64,000 nucleotides of DNA from Crateriforma spongiae. GTDB taxonomy: Bacteria; Planctomycetota; Planctomycetia; Pirellulales; Pirellulaceae. Made by a program: the position numbers and the translations under genes. Position 1 is the stretch's first letter. Every line of letters starts with the position of its first letter. The DNA lies in contig NZ_JAAXMS010000001.1 in the NCBI RefSeq assembly GCF_012290005.1, positions 372,001 through 436,000 of the forward strand, in the 5' to 3' direction. Of this stretch, positions 16,901 to 25,244 are shown one piece after another. The notes beneath the pieces were generated by a model. That model made no database searches. It had not been told where the DNA came from and saw nothing but the letters and a program-made list of their open reading frames with translations.

Positions 16901-19900
16901 CAAGTAAAAAGGATCACCAGACGATTCAAACAGCGTTCGATCAACTGAATCAGCAGACGTCGAAATCGGACGACCAAGTCTTGCGGGTGTATCGCGACAA
17001 GCCGGAAGTCATTGCGCTCGCGACGGAGGTCCTGGACGACATTGCCCCCGATGCACGGTCGGTGGATGCGGAGGCGGACGATCGGCTGATTCTGTGGGCG
17101 ATCCCCGACGAACACGATGCGATCGAATCCTTGCTGGGACGTCTGCGAACCGAACTCGGCGGCGATGCCACGGACCGAAAGGTTGGCGTGTATCCGATCT
17201 CCGATTTCAGCGTTGAAACGGCCGAAAGTATGTTGCGCGAACAGTTGCCGGACGCGACCGTGTTGGAATCTGATGACTATCAGTTGATGGTCTTGGCGAC
17301 CGAACAGGAACATGACCAAATCAAGGCCATGTTGGAACAGTTGCGTCAGGCGAACCAAGACCGAAAGTCGTCCGTCCTGCGGCAACACCCGGTCCGCAAG
17401 GATTTGTTGCCAGAGATCCGCGAACATCTGGAAGACGAGATTCCGCAGTTGCGATTCGTCGACAGCGAATCGGAAGATGCACTTTCCATCTGGGCAACAG
17501 AGCAGCAACACGAACGAATCGTTGCTTTGATCGAGTCCTTTGAAACTGCGATGAAGCCGGAACCGGATCCGCTGGTTCACGTGTATCCGATCGACCCCGA
17601 GAAGATGGCCGCCTACACGGTTTACCGGGCTTTGGATCGGCGACTGGTTGGATTGATGGGAGTTCAGATCAACAACGAAAGCAACAGCCTGGTCGCACGC
17701 GGGACGCCTGCACAGCAAGCGGAAATTGGTCAAGCGATCGAGGCGATCGTGTCGCAGTTGCCCGATGCCCAACGTCGCCGAACCGCCGTTTATCCACTCC
17801 AGATGGCGGATCCCACTTCCGTTTCCCGAGCCCTAGCGCGATTCGCCACCGATGCGACCATCGTTCCCGAACCCGAGTCTTCCACGTTGATCGTCACGGC
17901 GCTTGAAAAGGATCACGAACGCATCGCCGAGGTGATTGACAAGTTGGACGTCGTGTCTGGTCAACAACCTGTTGTCCAAGCGTATCCGATCCGGCACGGT
18001 GATCCTCAGGCAATTTACCGGTCCGTTTCGCTGGCTTTTCTGCGCAACCCCGATTATTCAATCACCTATCAAGACGCCAGCAAAACACTATTCGTGATCG
18101 CCAAGCCACGCAGCCAAGCGACGTTTGCGGAAATGTTCCAGTCGTTGGATGTTCCCGAGAGCAAACGAGAACTGAAGGTCTATCCTTTGGAACTGGCCGA
18201 TGCGGTGTCCATCATGACCGCCGTGCGTGACGCGGAAAAAGATGCCGTCGTCACCGCCGATCGAGGTTCCAATTCGCTGTTGGTGACGGGAACCGAGCAG
18301 TCGCATGAGTCGGTTGCAAAGATCATTCAGTCGCTAGACGTCGCCTCCGGGACCGAACCCGTTTTGAAAGCGTACCCCATTCGCAACGGGGACCCCGCCG
18401 CCGTGTCTCGTGCTTTGACATTGGCGTTCTATCGAAACCCAAACTACACCGTCAGCTATCAAGCCGTGAACGAAACGGTTTTCGTGACCGCGACACCGAA
18501 GCATCAAGCGATCTTTGCGGAAATGTTTGAGGCGATGGATGTGCCGGAAAGCAAAAAAGTCCTGAAGGTCTATCCCTTGGATTTGGCTGAACCTTCCGCG
18601 GTTGCTCGAGCCGTTTCCAACGTAGCTTCCGATGCAACCGTCGTCGCCGACAGTGGTTCCAGTTCGTTGTTGGTCACCGGAGATGATGAAGACCACGCCG
18701 TCATTGGTGAATTGATCGAACAGTTGGACGTCGTTTCCGGACAGGAGCCAATCGTCGAAGCTTATCCGATCAAAAACGGCGATCCGACGTCCGTTTCACA
18801 GGCGTTGACACAAGCGTTCCTACGTGACCGCAACTACGTCGTGACCTATCAAAGTGCCAACGAAACCATCTTCGTGACCGCGACGCCGCGTTATCAAGCC
18901 ATCTTTGCCCAGATGTTCGAATCGTTGGATGTCGCCGAGGGAAAGAAAGAACTCAAGGTATATCCACTGAAGTTGGCCGATCCCGATTCGGTGGCCGATG
19001 CCATTGCCGACGTACGTCCCGAAGCCATCGTGTCGGCGGACGAAGGTTCAAATTCACTGTTGGTGACCGGAACCGATGACACCCATGAAGCGGTGCGTGG
19101 TGTCGTCGAACAGTTGGATGTCGCATCAGGTCAAGAACCTGTGGTCCGCGCCTATCCCATTCGCAACGGTGACCCCGCATCGATTTCGCGATCTCTGTCG
19201 ATCGCGTTTTATCGCAACAACGATTTCAACATTACCTATCAACAAGACACTAGCACCGTTTTTGTCATTGCAACCCCACGCAATCAATCTACCTTTGCGG
19301 AGATGTTCCAATCGTTAGACGTTCCCGAGTCAACGAAAAAGTTGAAAGTCTATCCGTTGACACTGGCGGATCCCGATAGCGTCGCCGAGGCAATCGAAGA
19401 CTTGGCCCCGACCGCCACGGTCACCGCCGACGCGGGATCCAATTCGATCATGGTGACGGGACCTGACGACGTGCATGCCAAAGTCGACGAAGTGATCGGT
19501 CAATTGGATGTCGCGTCCGGGCAGGAACCCGTCATGCGGGCCTATCCGATTCGAAACGGTGACCCCGACGCGATCGCAGATTCCATCATTCGGGCGTTCG
19601 CACGCAGTCGCGACTATTCCATCACCTACCAGGAATCGAACGAAACCTTGTTTGTGCTGGCAATGCCAAAGCATCAAGTGGCAATCGATGAAATGCTTCA
19701 AGCGATGGATCAGCCGCCACCGCAGCGACCGGCGCAAACGTCTCAACTTTATCCGCTGGCCAACGTCAGCGCGACGGTCGCCGCATCGACGATCGATTCG
19801 ATCGTCCAAGATGAAGTTCCGCGTCCCGAGGTTCTAGCCAATCGAACCAGCAACTCGCTGGTCGTGGTCGCGACGGATCAGCAGCATTCTCGAATCGCCC

Positions 19901-21279
19901 AGGCACTTCAGAAGCTTGACGGAGACGAGCGGATCCTGGAAGTCTTTCAATTGCGAACCACCGATCCCTACATGATCGAAATGGCGGTTCGCGATCTGTT
20001 TGCCGGATTGATCGGGACCAGCCGGCCGTACGTTTCGACCGACTATGGCACGAACAAGATCTTTGTGCGCGGGACCGAAGAACAATTGACCCAAATCCGT
20101 GCGTTACTGTCCAAGTTGGGCGAACAAGTGGACGAGGGGGAAAAAGCGGTCGCCGCATTGGGAACTGGGACCACGCGTCGTATTCCGTTTTCCGGCGATA
20201 CCGAATCGGCGGTGCGTCAGATGCAATCCGTTTGGTCGCGGATCCGGGGAAATCGCATCAAAGTCATCTATCCGGCACAGCAGCGAAGTGGCGATGCGAT
20301 ACCCTGGCCTGGCGAATCACCAAAGCAGGAATTCGCTCCCGAGGAGCAAGGGAAATCCGACAGTGCGATGGACCCGGCAACCGATGCACGCGTCGAAGGG
20401 ATCGTAACGGGCGTTCGGCTGGTGGCACAGCAAGACACGCTGCGTGCTGCCCCGCCCGCGCCAGCGACACAAGATGATCAAGGTCAAGCCAACGCATCGC
20501 ATGAAGAACAAGTTGATGCATCGGAGGGCTTGTCGGATGTGGTCGTCATCCCAGGACCCGACAGCATTACGATTTCCTCGGAGGACACCGAGGCTTTGGA
20601 TCGCATGGAAACGCTATTGCGTGGGATGAGTCAATTGGGGCCCGCTGAAGCATCCGATACCAACTTTGCGGTGTTCATGCTGCAAAACTCTGGCGCGATC
20701 GACATGGAAATGCTGTTGAAACGCTTGGTCGATGAAATGCCGTTCATGCGAGGCGGGCTGACCGACGCCGTGGTCGTCTCGGACGAACGATTGAACGCAT
20801 TGATTGTTTACGGAAGTCCTCGAACTCGAGAGATCGTCGGTGACCTGTTGGAGGTCTTGGACACGGATGAACTGCCGGACTTTTTGAATGTTTATCGGCC
20901 CGAAATCATCAACTTGGAGAACACGCAAGCCGATCGTGTTCTGACAATCCTGCGGACGGTGTATCGGTCGCAGATGAGTACCGCCGGTGGGCGTCGACCG
21001 CTACAGGTCCCACGGGGCGTTGGTGCGTCGGTGGCTTCGGTGCTGCAACAATTGAATGCCGCTGCGGCGGGGCCATTGTTGACTTTGGAAGTGGACGAGG
21101 CGGCCAATGCACTGATCGTCCGCGCGCCGGCGGAACTTCGCGATGAGATTCGATCGTTCGTGACGGAGATGGATCAGCGGGCGCTGAACCAAAGCAACCG
21201 AAACGTCAAAATCATTCGCCTGAAACGCTCCAAGTCTGACAGCATCGAACGGGCATTGCGCGAATTCATCGCCAGGTGA
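13978..21279 (+). CDS. Giant secreted protein of ~29 secretin-type N-modules, no secretin pore
   Basis: 2433 residues. Signal peptide MQKLTTQHRWLVAAMVVMAT, with cleavage expected after ANA. Residues ~35-95 resemble an LTxxQ-type helical segment (LTDQQRAKIAEIL, LTPEQRAAFDNV). Residues ~100-180 resemble an N0/STN domain (FNFRGQPWSSVLQWFADQAD). From ~275 to the C-terminus run about 29 modules of 57-66 residues of the secretin N-domain (NolW-like) type. Each reads roughly: YP(L/I) near its start, then DP..V..AL, a D.A.VTAD.GSNSLLV strand, then H..V...I.QLD. Residues 1272-1921 form five exact 130-residue two-module units. Modules near the C-terminus carry Ala/Gln-rich inserts. The frame stops just inside a further module (IIRLKRSKSDSIERAL). 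The secretin beta-barrel domain seen in the GspD protein encoded at 31955-35443 is absent. The gene lies immediately upstream of the gspE-led operon but has its own terminator. Role inferred: periplasmic scaffold, spacer or ring stack working with the type II secretion machine. Confidence 0.85.
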   Translation: MQKLTTQHRWLVAAMVVMATIADANAQQGTDYSLLAQPTYADRLKLTDQQRAKIAEILDQRVSELVKVASDRRDDVVKDSNARLAAVLTPEQRAAFDNVHQSGKIQFNFRGQPWSSVLQWFADQADLSLVMDSEPSGKFTYSDTNDYTPTEAIDLLNSVLLSKDYTLIRREKMLILADTSDGIPFEIVPTVSVDKLAERGKFEIVSTEFPVGARPMDVVVQEVTPLVGSHGQVTPMAAAKKLLVTETAGKLRAINILIASIPEPKKPEPKEKKEAPKPVFATYPAPGLDGEATVETLQALFSSAQIRFDPNADEVHAHATPEMQKGIEASIQKMIENASGDNADAVTTYDVDPDRLDDLVEQVQLVHPDVQVKADADNQRILIVGDARQQNAVQTTLQRLDVGGSGGSDGALAVAIHQVDPDSTDALSALVQDVVPRALVLSQPGRIVIRGNAGELSMAKETIDQYPRDPALERTLTFYPLQQPLSRQMLTMLTKAVPDATVEWLDDEGRLSVVATQREHQRVTETLAQIEQAGGASSRQLKLYPISQLQRDRFAMIQRDLPESLSTMKINPQASLTEMAAWGSERQHAELTSLLAQLDVGTDDTTIPVQTLAVDVEDDRTLLASLRKRFPQLEMIYNDEMEVLSVWAQEEEFEKVRQEYDKLAAALPPRREPVLETYAVDAADLSNLQRNLQSLVPDAVVTADSANGRLIVRATAEDQTEVQSLIEKLSTDATTDRGVTIAYPLEKGDADAIVKLLSRMQPEWKIVADERSNRVLVAAPLSQQPRIQALVRQLDADPDQASQTSVVSYPFRTLNPGNVLRMLQPLFPRMRLTVDADSKQLVASGTGLDHQELAQAIARVDGNRSTQTSKVVGYDLGDTKAEEVENVLMQLVPAAVISSDPDESRIFVWADQEDHQAVAEAIDQFTQMTGKSDFSLRTYPLPVRIGPTAITMFQSMADDAAFSLDQSRENLVVWASKKDHQTIQTAFDQLNQQTSKSDDQVLRVYRDKPEVIALATEVLDDIAPDARSVDAEADDRLILWAIPDEHDAIESLLGRLRTELGGDATDRKVGVYPISDFSVETAESMLREQLPDATVLESDDYQLMVLATEQEHDQIKAMLEQLRQANQDRKSSVLRQHPVRKDLLPEIREHLEDEIPQLRFVDSESEDALSIWATEQQHERIVALIESFETAMKPEPDPLVHVYPIDPEKMAAYTVYRALDRRLVGLMGVQINNESNSLVARGTPAQQAEIGQAIEAIVSQLPDAQRRRTAVYPLQMADPTSVSRALARFATDATIVPEPESSTLIVTALEKDHERIAEVIDKLDVVSGQQPVVQAYPIRHGDPQAIYRSVSLAFLRNPDYSITYQDASKTLFVIAKPRSQATFAEMFQSLDVPESKRELKVYPLELADAVSIMTAVRDAEKDAVVTADRGSNSLLVTGTEQSHESVAKIIQSLDVASGTEPVLKAYPIRNGDPAAVSRALTLAFYRNPNYTVSYQAVNETVFVTATPKHQAIFAEMFEAMDVPESKKVLKVYPLDLAEPSAVARAVSNVASDATVVADSGSSSLLVTGDDEDHAVIGELIEQLDVVSGQEPIVEAYPIKNGDPTSVSQALTQAFLRDRNYVVTYQSANETIFVTATPRYQAIFAQMFESLDVAEGKKELKVYPLKLADPDSVADAIADVRPEAIVSADEGSNSLLVTGTDDTHEAVRGVVEQLDVASGQEPVVRAYPIRNGDPASISRSLSIAFYRNNDFNITYQQDTSTVFVIATPRNQSTFAEMFQSLDVPESTKKLKVYPLTLADPDSVAEAIEDLAPTATVTADAGSNSIMVTGPDDVHAKVDEVIGQLDVASGQEPVMRAYPIRNGDPDAIADSIIRAFARSRDYSITYQESNETLFVLAMPKHQVAIDEMLQAMDQPPPQRPAQTSQLYPLANVSATVAASTIDSIVQDEVPRPEVLANRTSNSLVVVATDQQHSRIAQALQKLDGDERILEVFQLRTTDPYMIEMAVRDLFAGLIGTSRPYVSTDYGTNKIFVRGTEEQLTQIRALLSKLGEQVDEGEKAVAALGTGTTRRIPFSGDTESAVRQMQSVWSRIRGNRIKVIYPAQQRSGDAIPWPGESPKQEFAPEEQGKSDSAMDPATDARVEGIVTGVRLVAQQDTLRAAPPAPATQDDQGQANASHEEQVDASEGLSDVVVIPGPDSITISSEDTEALDRMETLLRGMSQLGPAEASDTNFAVFMLQNSGAIDMEMLLKRLVDEMPFMRGGLTDAVVVSDERLNALIVYGSPRTREIVGDLLEVLDTDELPDFLNVYRPEIINLENTQADRVLTILRTVYRSQMSTAGGRRPLQVPRGVGASVASVLQQLNAAAAGPLLTLEVDEAANALIVRAPAELRDEIRSFVTEMDQRALNQSNRNVKIIRLKRSKSDSIERALREFIAR
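17791..19740 (+). repeat. Five exact-length 390-bp coding repeats (two-module units)
   Basis: The Tyr codon of the 'VYPL' motif recurs at 17791, 18181, 18571, 18961 and 19351; the Tyr codon of 'AYPI' recurs at 17983, 18373, 18763, 19153 and 19543. Each unit is a 64-residue B module (YPL.LADP) plus a 66-residue A module (YPIRNGDP). Spacing is exactly 390 bp without indels, while the base sequence between copies differs at many positions. The next B module starts at 19750, nine bases out of register, which marks the end of the array. Confidence 0.9.
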
Positions 21280-21352
21280 TTCACAGGTGATCACCAATTG
21301 AGTCGGGCAAAGCGTCGCAGCCGACATGCCCGGCGAAGGGCATTGTCCCGCC

Positions 21353-21376
21353 ACCGCCTGTTAACGGCGGTTTTTT
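21353..21376 (+). terminator. Rho-independent terminator after the giant N-module gene
   Basis: ACCGCC, seven-base loop, GGCGGT, followed by TTTTT. It lies 74 bases after the stop and separates the giant gene from the gspE operon. The stem is only 6 bp, so some read-through is possible. Confidence 0.7.
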
Positions 21377-21681
21377 CTCGCTTGTGGTTTGTTAGCGGTT
21401 TCCTGTGTGCCCTAGATGGGTTCGGCCGCTTGTCCAAATTCGCCAGAACCGTCAATCGGTATCGACCGACGAATCGGAATGTCCATCAGCGGTACCGGCC
21501 GTTTATACTGATAGTTGGTCGTCCGGTTACACCGTCCGGACGGCCCGTCACGACATTGCGTCGTTGACGAACTTTCCCGCCTTCACGGTGCCCCACCCCA
21601 CCAACGACCGGCCCGATGGGTGATCCCACGCACAGCGCATCTGTGCCAGGGACGCACACGTTTTGCCGGCCCCACCGAACG
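21377..21681. other. Leader region of the secretion operon
   Basis: About 305 bases between the terminator and gspE. A TATACT at 21504-21509 could be a -10 element, but I find no matching -35 hexamer at the usual distance. No gene is visible. Confidence 0.35.
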
Positions 21682-23370
21682 ATGTCTCAAGACGTTTCCA
21701 CCGCTGGCCGGTTGGACAAGCATCAGCTGGCCAGTGCCGCTGACGCGATTCGATCGCAGCGTCCGATTCAAGACTTCGCGCCCGAACTCGGGTTCGAAGA
21801 CGCATCCGGATTGTTGCGCGCGATCGCCGATTCGATGCGGCTGAAATTGGCGGACCTGACCGACATCGAGATCGACGAACAGATTCTCGAAGGATTTCCC
21901 GTTCGTTTGATTCACCGCTATGAAGTGTTTCCGATCGCTAAAGAATCGGACGCTTTGGTGGTCGCGCTGAGCAACCCCTTTGATTTTCAAGCGATCGATG
22001 CGCTAAGCGCCGCGACGGGGCAAATCATCCAGCCGGTCGTCAGTGATCCGGAACAAGTCCGCGATTTGATCAAGCGGTTTCTGGGCGTGGGTGCCGAAAC
22101 GATCGACGGTTTGCTGGCACTGCAGAAAGACGAGGACTTGGGTGAACTGAATTCGTTGACCGGGCAAGATCTGGAAGATGCGGAAGTCGCCCAGCAAGCC
22201 TCCGTGGTGCGATTGGTCAACGAGATTCTCAGCGAAGCCATCGAAGCGCGCGCCAGTGACATTCACATCGAGGCTCAAGAAAAAGGCATCAAGATTCGCT
22301 ATCGGATCGATGGCGTTCTGCAGCGTCAACCGGCGCCGCCGGAGATGAATCAATTTCGGTCGGCGATTGTCAGCCGGCTGAAAATCATGGCGCGTTTGAA
22401 CATTGCCGAAAAGCGTGTCCCCCAAGACGGTCGAATCAAGATCCGCGTCAAAGGACGCGAAGTCGACATTCGCGTTTCAATCATCCCGATGCTGCACGGA
22501 GAAGGGATCGTCATGCGGGTCTTGGACAAGGAGAACTTGCGGTTTTCACTTGCCGACATCGGGATGCCCGATGACGTCTATCAACGCTTTCAAAAACTAA
22601 TCCGATTGCCTCACGGGATCATCTTGGTGACCGGGCCGACGGGCTCGGGAAAAACGACGACGCTTTACAGCGCACTCAGTGAGATCCAGGACGAAGAAAC
22701 CAAGATCATCACGACCGAAGATCCGATCGAGTATCAGTTGGAAGGCATCAACCAAATCCAAGTGCACAAAAAGGTCGGGCTGACGTTTGCGGCCAGCTTG
22801 CGAAGCATCCTGCGGCACGATCCTGATGTCGTTTTGGTTGGCGAAATTCGCGACTTGGAAACGGCCGAAAACGCCACACAGGCTTCGCTGACGGGACACT
22901 TGGTTTTCAGCACCCTCCACACCAACGACTCCGCCGGCGCGTTCATGCGATTGTGTGACATGGGCGTGGAACCGTTTCTGGTCAGCAGCACCGTCGAAGG
23001 TGTGATGGCGCAGCGGTTGGTACGCAAATTATGCCCGGAATGTCGTGAACCTGATCTGCGTCGCCAAGCGGATTTGCCCGACGATTTTCCGTATGAGCAA
23101 GCCAAGGAAAACGGCACAGTGGTCTACCGTCCCGTTGGATGTTCGGCCTGTCGCGGCAGCGGGTACCGCGGCCGGATGGGCCTGTACGAATTGCTGGTCG
23201 CCAATGACGAAATCCGCGACTTGGCTACCAACCAAGCGGCCAGCAATGAGATCAAGAAAGCCGCCGTTCGTGGCGGAATGAAGACGCTCCGCCAAGACGG
23301 GTGGAACAAAGTCATGCAAGGCGTCACATCGATTGATGAAGTCTTGCGTGTCACCAAAGCTGACGCCTGA
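21682..23370 (+). CDS. gspE: Type II secretion ATPase GspE/PilB family
   Basis: 562 residues from the ATG at 21682 (the frame extends 22 codons upstream without support). This is the cytoplasmic hexameric ATPase that powers pseudopilus assembly. The N-terminal ~130 residues are the GspE N-domain (EGFPVRLIHRYEVFPI). The ATPase core has Walker A GPTGSGKT at 318-325, the Asp box with the ASDIHIEA motif, Walker B PDVVLVGEIRDLETAE and a His box (GHLVFSTLHTND). A tetracysteine zinc site CPEC...CSAC lies in the C-terminal part, as in GspE/PilB. All catalytic motifs are intact and the length matches the family. It is the first gene of the operon; the downstream gap to gspF is 60 bases. Confidence 0.97.
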   Translation: MSQDVSTAGRLDKHQLASAADAIRSQRPIQDFAPELGFEDASGLLRAIADSMRLKLADLTDIEIDEQILEGFPVRLIHRYEVFPIAKESDALVVALSNPFDFQAIDALSAATGQIIQPVVSDPEQVRDLIKRFLGVGAETIDGLLALQKDEDLGELNSLTGQDLEDAEVAQQASVVRLVNEILSEAIEARASDIHIEAQEKGIKIRYRIDGVLQRQPAPPEMNQFRSAIVSRLKIMARLNIAEKRVPQDGRIKIRVKGREVDIRVSIIPMLHGEGIVMRVLDKENLRFSLADIGMPDDVYQRFQKLIRLPHGIILVTGPTGSGKTTTLYSALSEIQDEETKIITTEDPIEYQLEGINQIQVHKKVGLTFAASLRSILRHDPDVVLVGEIRDLETAENATQASLTGHLVFSTLHTNDSAGAFMRLCDMGVEPFLVSSTVEGVMAQRLVRKLCPECREPDLRRQADLPDDFPYEQAKENGTVVYRPVGCSACRGSGYRGRMGLYELLVANDEIRDLATNQAASNEIKKAAVRGGMKTLRQDGWNKVMQGVTSIDEVLRVTKADA

Positions 23371-23430
23371 CCATGGCGTTTGGCTCCAACATGAAATGTG
23401 AATCCTGACCGAACCTCGTTCCAACCAACC

Positions 23431-24654
23431 ATGCCCAATTTCGCTTATCGTGCCAAAACCGCCGGTGGTGACAACGCCGACGGAACGATCATCGCGGGTG
23501 ACGCCCGCGAAGCGATGGCGTTGTTGCGTCGCCAGGCCTTGTTTCCCATCGAAGTGACCGACCGGTCCGCCCGATCCGGTGCCTTCGAATGGAAGCTGGA
23601 TTTGCCCAAGCGGGTCAAAGCGGAAACGATCGCCGACACGCTGACACAGTTGAGCGATTTGTTGAACGGCGGCGTCACGCTCTTGGAATCGCTGACGATT
23701 CTGGCCGAACAGAGTGCCGACGAAACGATGGCGGATGTCTTGGCCGACGTTCGTGATCGTGTTGCCGATGGAGAGAACTTGGATGAGGCACTTGCGGCAC
23801 ACCCCAAAGTGTTTTCCGAATTGGTGGTCAGCATGGTCCGCGCAGGACTGGAAGGTGCATTCCTAGAGGAATCCCTGCAACATGTCGCCGGGTTCCTACA
23901 GAAGCAGGATGCGATTCGCGGCAAGGTTTCCGGTGCCATGACCTACCCCATCGTTTTGATGGTGGTCGGCGGCATCGTCACCGTGGTGCTGGTGATGTAC
24001 GTCGTGCCGATGTTCGAACCGTTCTTTGAACGATTGCAACGCAGTGGGACCGGTTTGCCACTGGCGACCGTCTTGCTTTTGGCTCTCAGTCATTCGCTGG
24101 TGCGATTCGGCGTGTTCGTTTTGATCGCCGCTGCCGGCGTGGTCGTGATGTTGCGTCGAGCGGTGGGGACCCCCAAAGGCCGCCGTGTTTTGGATCGGCT
24201 GAAGTTAAAGATCCCGATCGCCGGATCGATCTTTCATTCCATGGCGGTTTCTCGATTCTGCCGCGTTTTGGGGACACTGCTACGCAACGGCGTCCCGCTG
24301 CTGAAGTCGCTGGACATCAGCAGCACTTCGACGGGAAACGTCTTGTTGGCCGAAACGATTCAGAAAGCGTCTGAAAACATTTCATCCGGAAATTCGCTTG
24401 CAGCGCCGCTGGCCGCCAGCGGTCTGATTCCGCCCCAGGTGATGGCGATGATGCGAGTGGCGGAAGAATCCAATTCTTTGGATTCCGTGCTGGTCAAAAT
24501 CGCGGACCGAATGGATGAGAAAACCGAGCGCAAGTTGGATGCAATGGTGCGTCTGATAGAGCCGCTGATGTTATTGATCATCGGGGCGATGGTGATGTTC
24601 ATCATCGTCGCGGTGTTATTGCCCGTTTTCGATATGAACACGGCGTTGGATTAA
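23431..24654 (+). CDS. gspF: Type II secretion inner-membrane platform protein GspF
   Basis: 407 residues from the ATG at 23431, which begins the family's typical N-terminus MPNFAYRAKTA; the in-frame GTG at 23398 only adds 11 unsupported residues. Two T2SSF domains are visible: an N-terminal cytoplasmic helical bundle (DTLTQLSDLLNGGVTLLESL) and its repeat (VSRFCRVLGTLLRNGVPLLK). They are separated and followed by membrane helices near residues 170-195, 225-245 and 375-400. The length is standard. GspF sits in the inner membrane, contacts GspE and GspL, and is the presumed platform on which pseudopilins are extracted and assembled. It is placed between gspE and gspG, as in classical gsp operons. 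Confidence 0.97.
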   Translation: MPNFAYRAKTAGGDNADGTIIAGDAREAMALLRRQALFPIEVTDRSARSGAFEWKLDLPKRVKAETIADTLTQLSDLLNGGVTLLESLTILAEQSADETMADVLADVRDRVADGENLDEALAAHPKVFSELVVSMVRAGLEGAFLEESLQHVAGFLQKQDAIRGKVSGAMTYPIVLMVVGGIVTVVLVMYVVPMFEPFFERLQRSGTGLPLATVLLLALSHSLVRFGVFVLIAAAGVVVMLRRAVGTPKGRRVLDRLKLKIPIAGSIFHSMAVSRFCRVLGTLLRNGVPLLKSLDISSTSTGNVLLAETIQKASENISSGNSLAAPLAASGLIPPQVMAMMRVAEESNSLDSVLVKIADRMDEKTERKLDAMVRLIEPLMLLIIGAMVMFIIVAVLLPVFDMNTALD

Positions 24655-24698
24655 AAAACATGCCCACAATCAATTTCTCTGTTCGAAGGATGAATTCA

Positions 24699-25244
24699 AT
24701 GAAACGTCATCAACGTATTCGCGTCGGTTTCACGCTGATTGAGCTGATGATCGTCTTGGTGATTTTGGTGATGTTGTTCGCCATTGCGGGACCCCGATTG
24801 CTGGGGACTCAGAAGAAGGCCGATATCAAGAGCACCAAAGCACAACTGGGAAACCTGGAGGCATCGTTGAAGCTCTATGCGGTGGACATGCGGACCTTCC
24901 CCAGCACCGAGGACGGTTTAGCGGCCCTGATCAAACCACCAGCCGACGAAGCAAAGGCACGCAAGTGGGATGGGCCTTACTTGGATGACGAAGTCATTCC
25001 GGCCGACGCCTGGGGAAATGCATTCGTATATGAGTATCCGCCGACACAAGGTGGTCGTGACTTCCCCAATATTTCTTCACCCGGTTTGGACGGCGAACCA
25101 GACACCGAAGATGACATCGTCAACTGGCGAGCCACTGAAGATGGCGAAGACGGTGAAATGGGAACGATGGATTCGGGCGACAGCTTTGACACCGGCGATT
25201 CAATGTCCACCGACATGTCTTTTGACACAGGGGACGCCTTATGA
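24699..25244 (+). CDS. gspG: Major pseudopilin GspG with acidic C-terminal extension
   Basis: 181 residues from the ATG at 24699, preceded by GAAGGA at eight bases; ATGs at 24660 and 24690 are less well placed. The prepilin leader ends RVG before FTLIELMIVLVILVMLFAIA, with Glu5 of the mature protein present. The globular part has the GspG pattern LKLYAVDMRTFPSTEDGLAAL, PYLDD, DAWGNAFVYEYP and SSPGLDGEPDTEDDIVNW, which includes the calcium-loop region. GspG normally ends here; this protein continues for about 35 residues of Asp/Ser/Gly/Thr/Met (SGDSFDTGDSMS...). It is the main subunit of the periplasmic pseudopilus and needs a prepilin peptidase not encoded in this window. The stop overlaps the next start by 4 bases. 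Confidence 0.95.
   Translation: MKRHQRIRVGFTLIELMIVLVILVMLFAIAGPRLLGTQKKADIKSTKAQLGNLEASLKLYAVDMRTFPSTEDGLAALIKPPADEAKARKWDGPYLDDEVIPADAWGNAFVYEYPPTQGGRDFPNISSPGLDGEPDTEDDIVNWRATEDGEDGEMGTMDSGDSFDTGDSMSTDMSFDTGDAL

Noticed and set aside
16444-17772. A 442-codon open frame on the minus strand inside the giant N-module gene
   Set aside because: It is antisense to a strongly patterned repeat protein and arises because the codon bias of the real gene suppresses stops on the other strand; it has no domain or signal of its own.
17791-19740. CRISPR-like or satellite repeat interpretation of the 390-bp periodicity
   Set aside because: The units are too long, in frame and coding; there are no short identical direct repeats with unique spacers.
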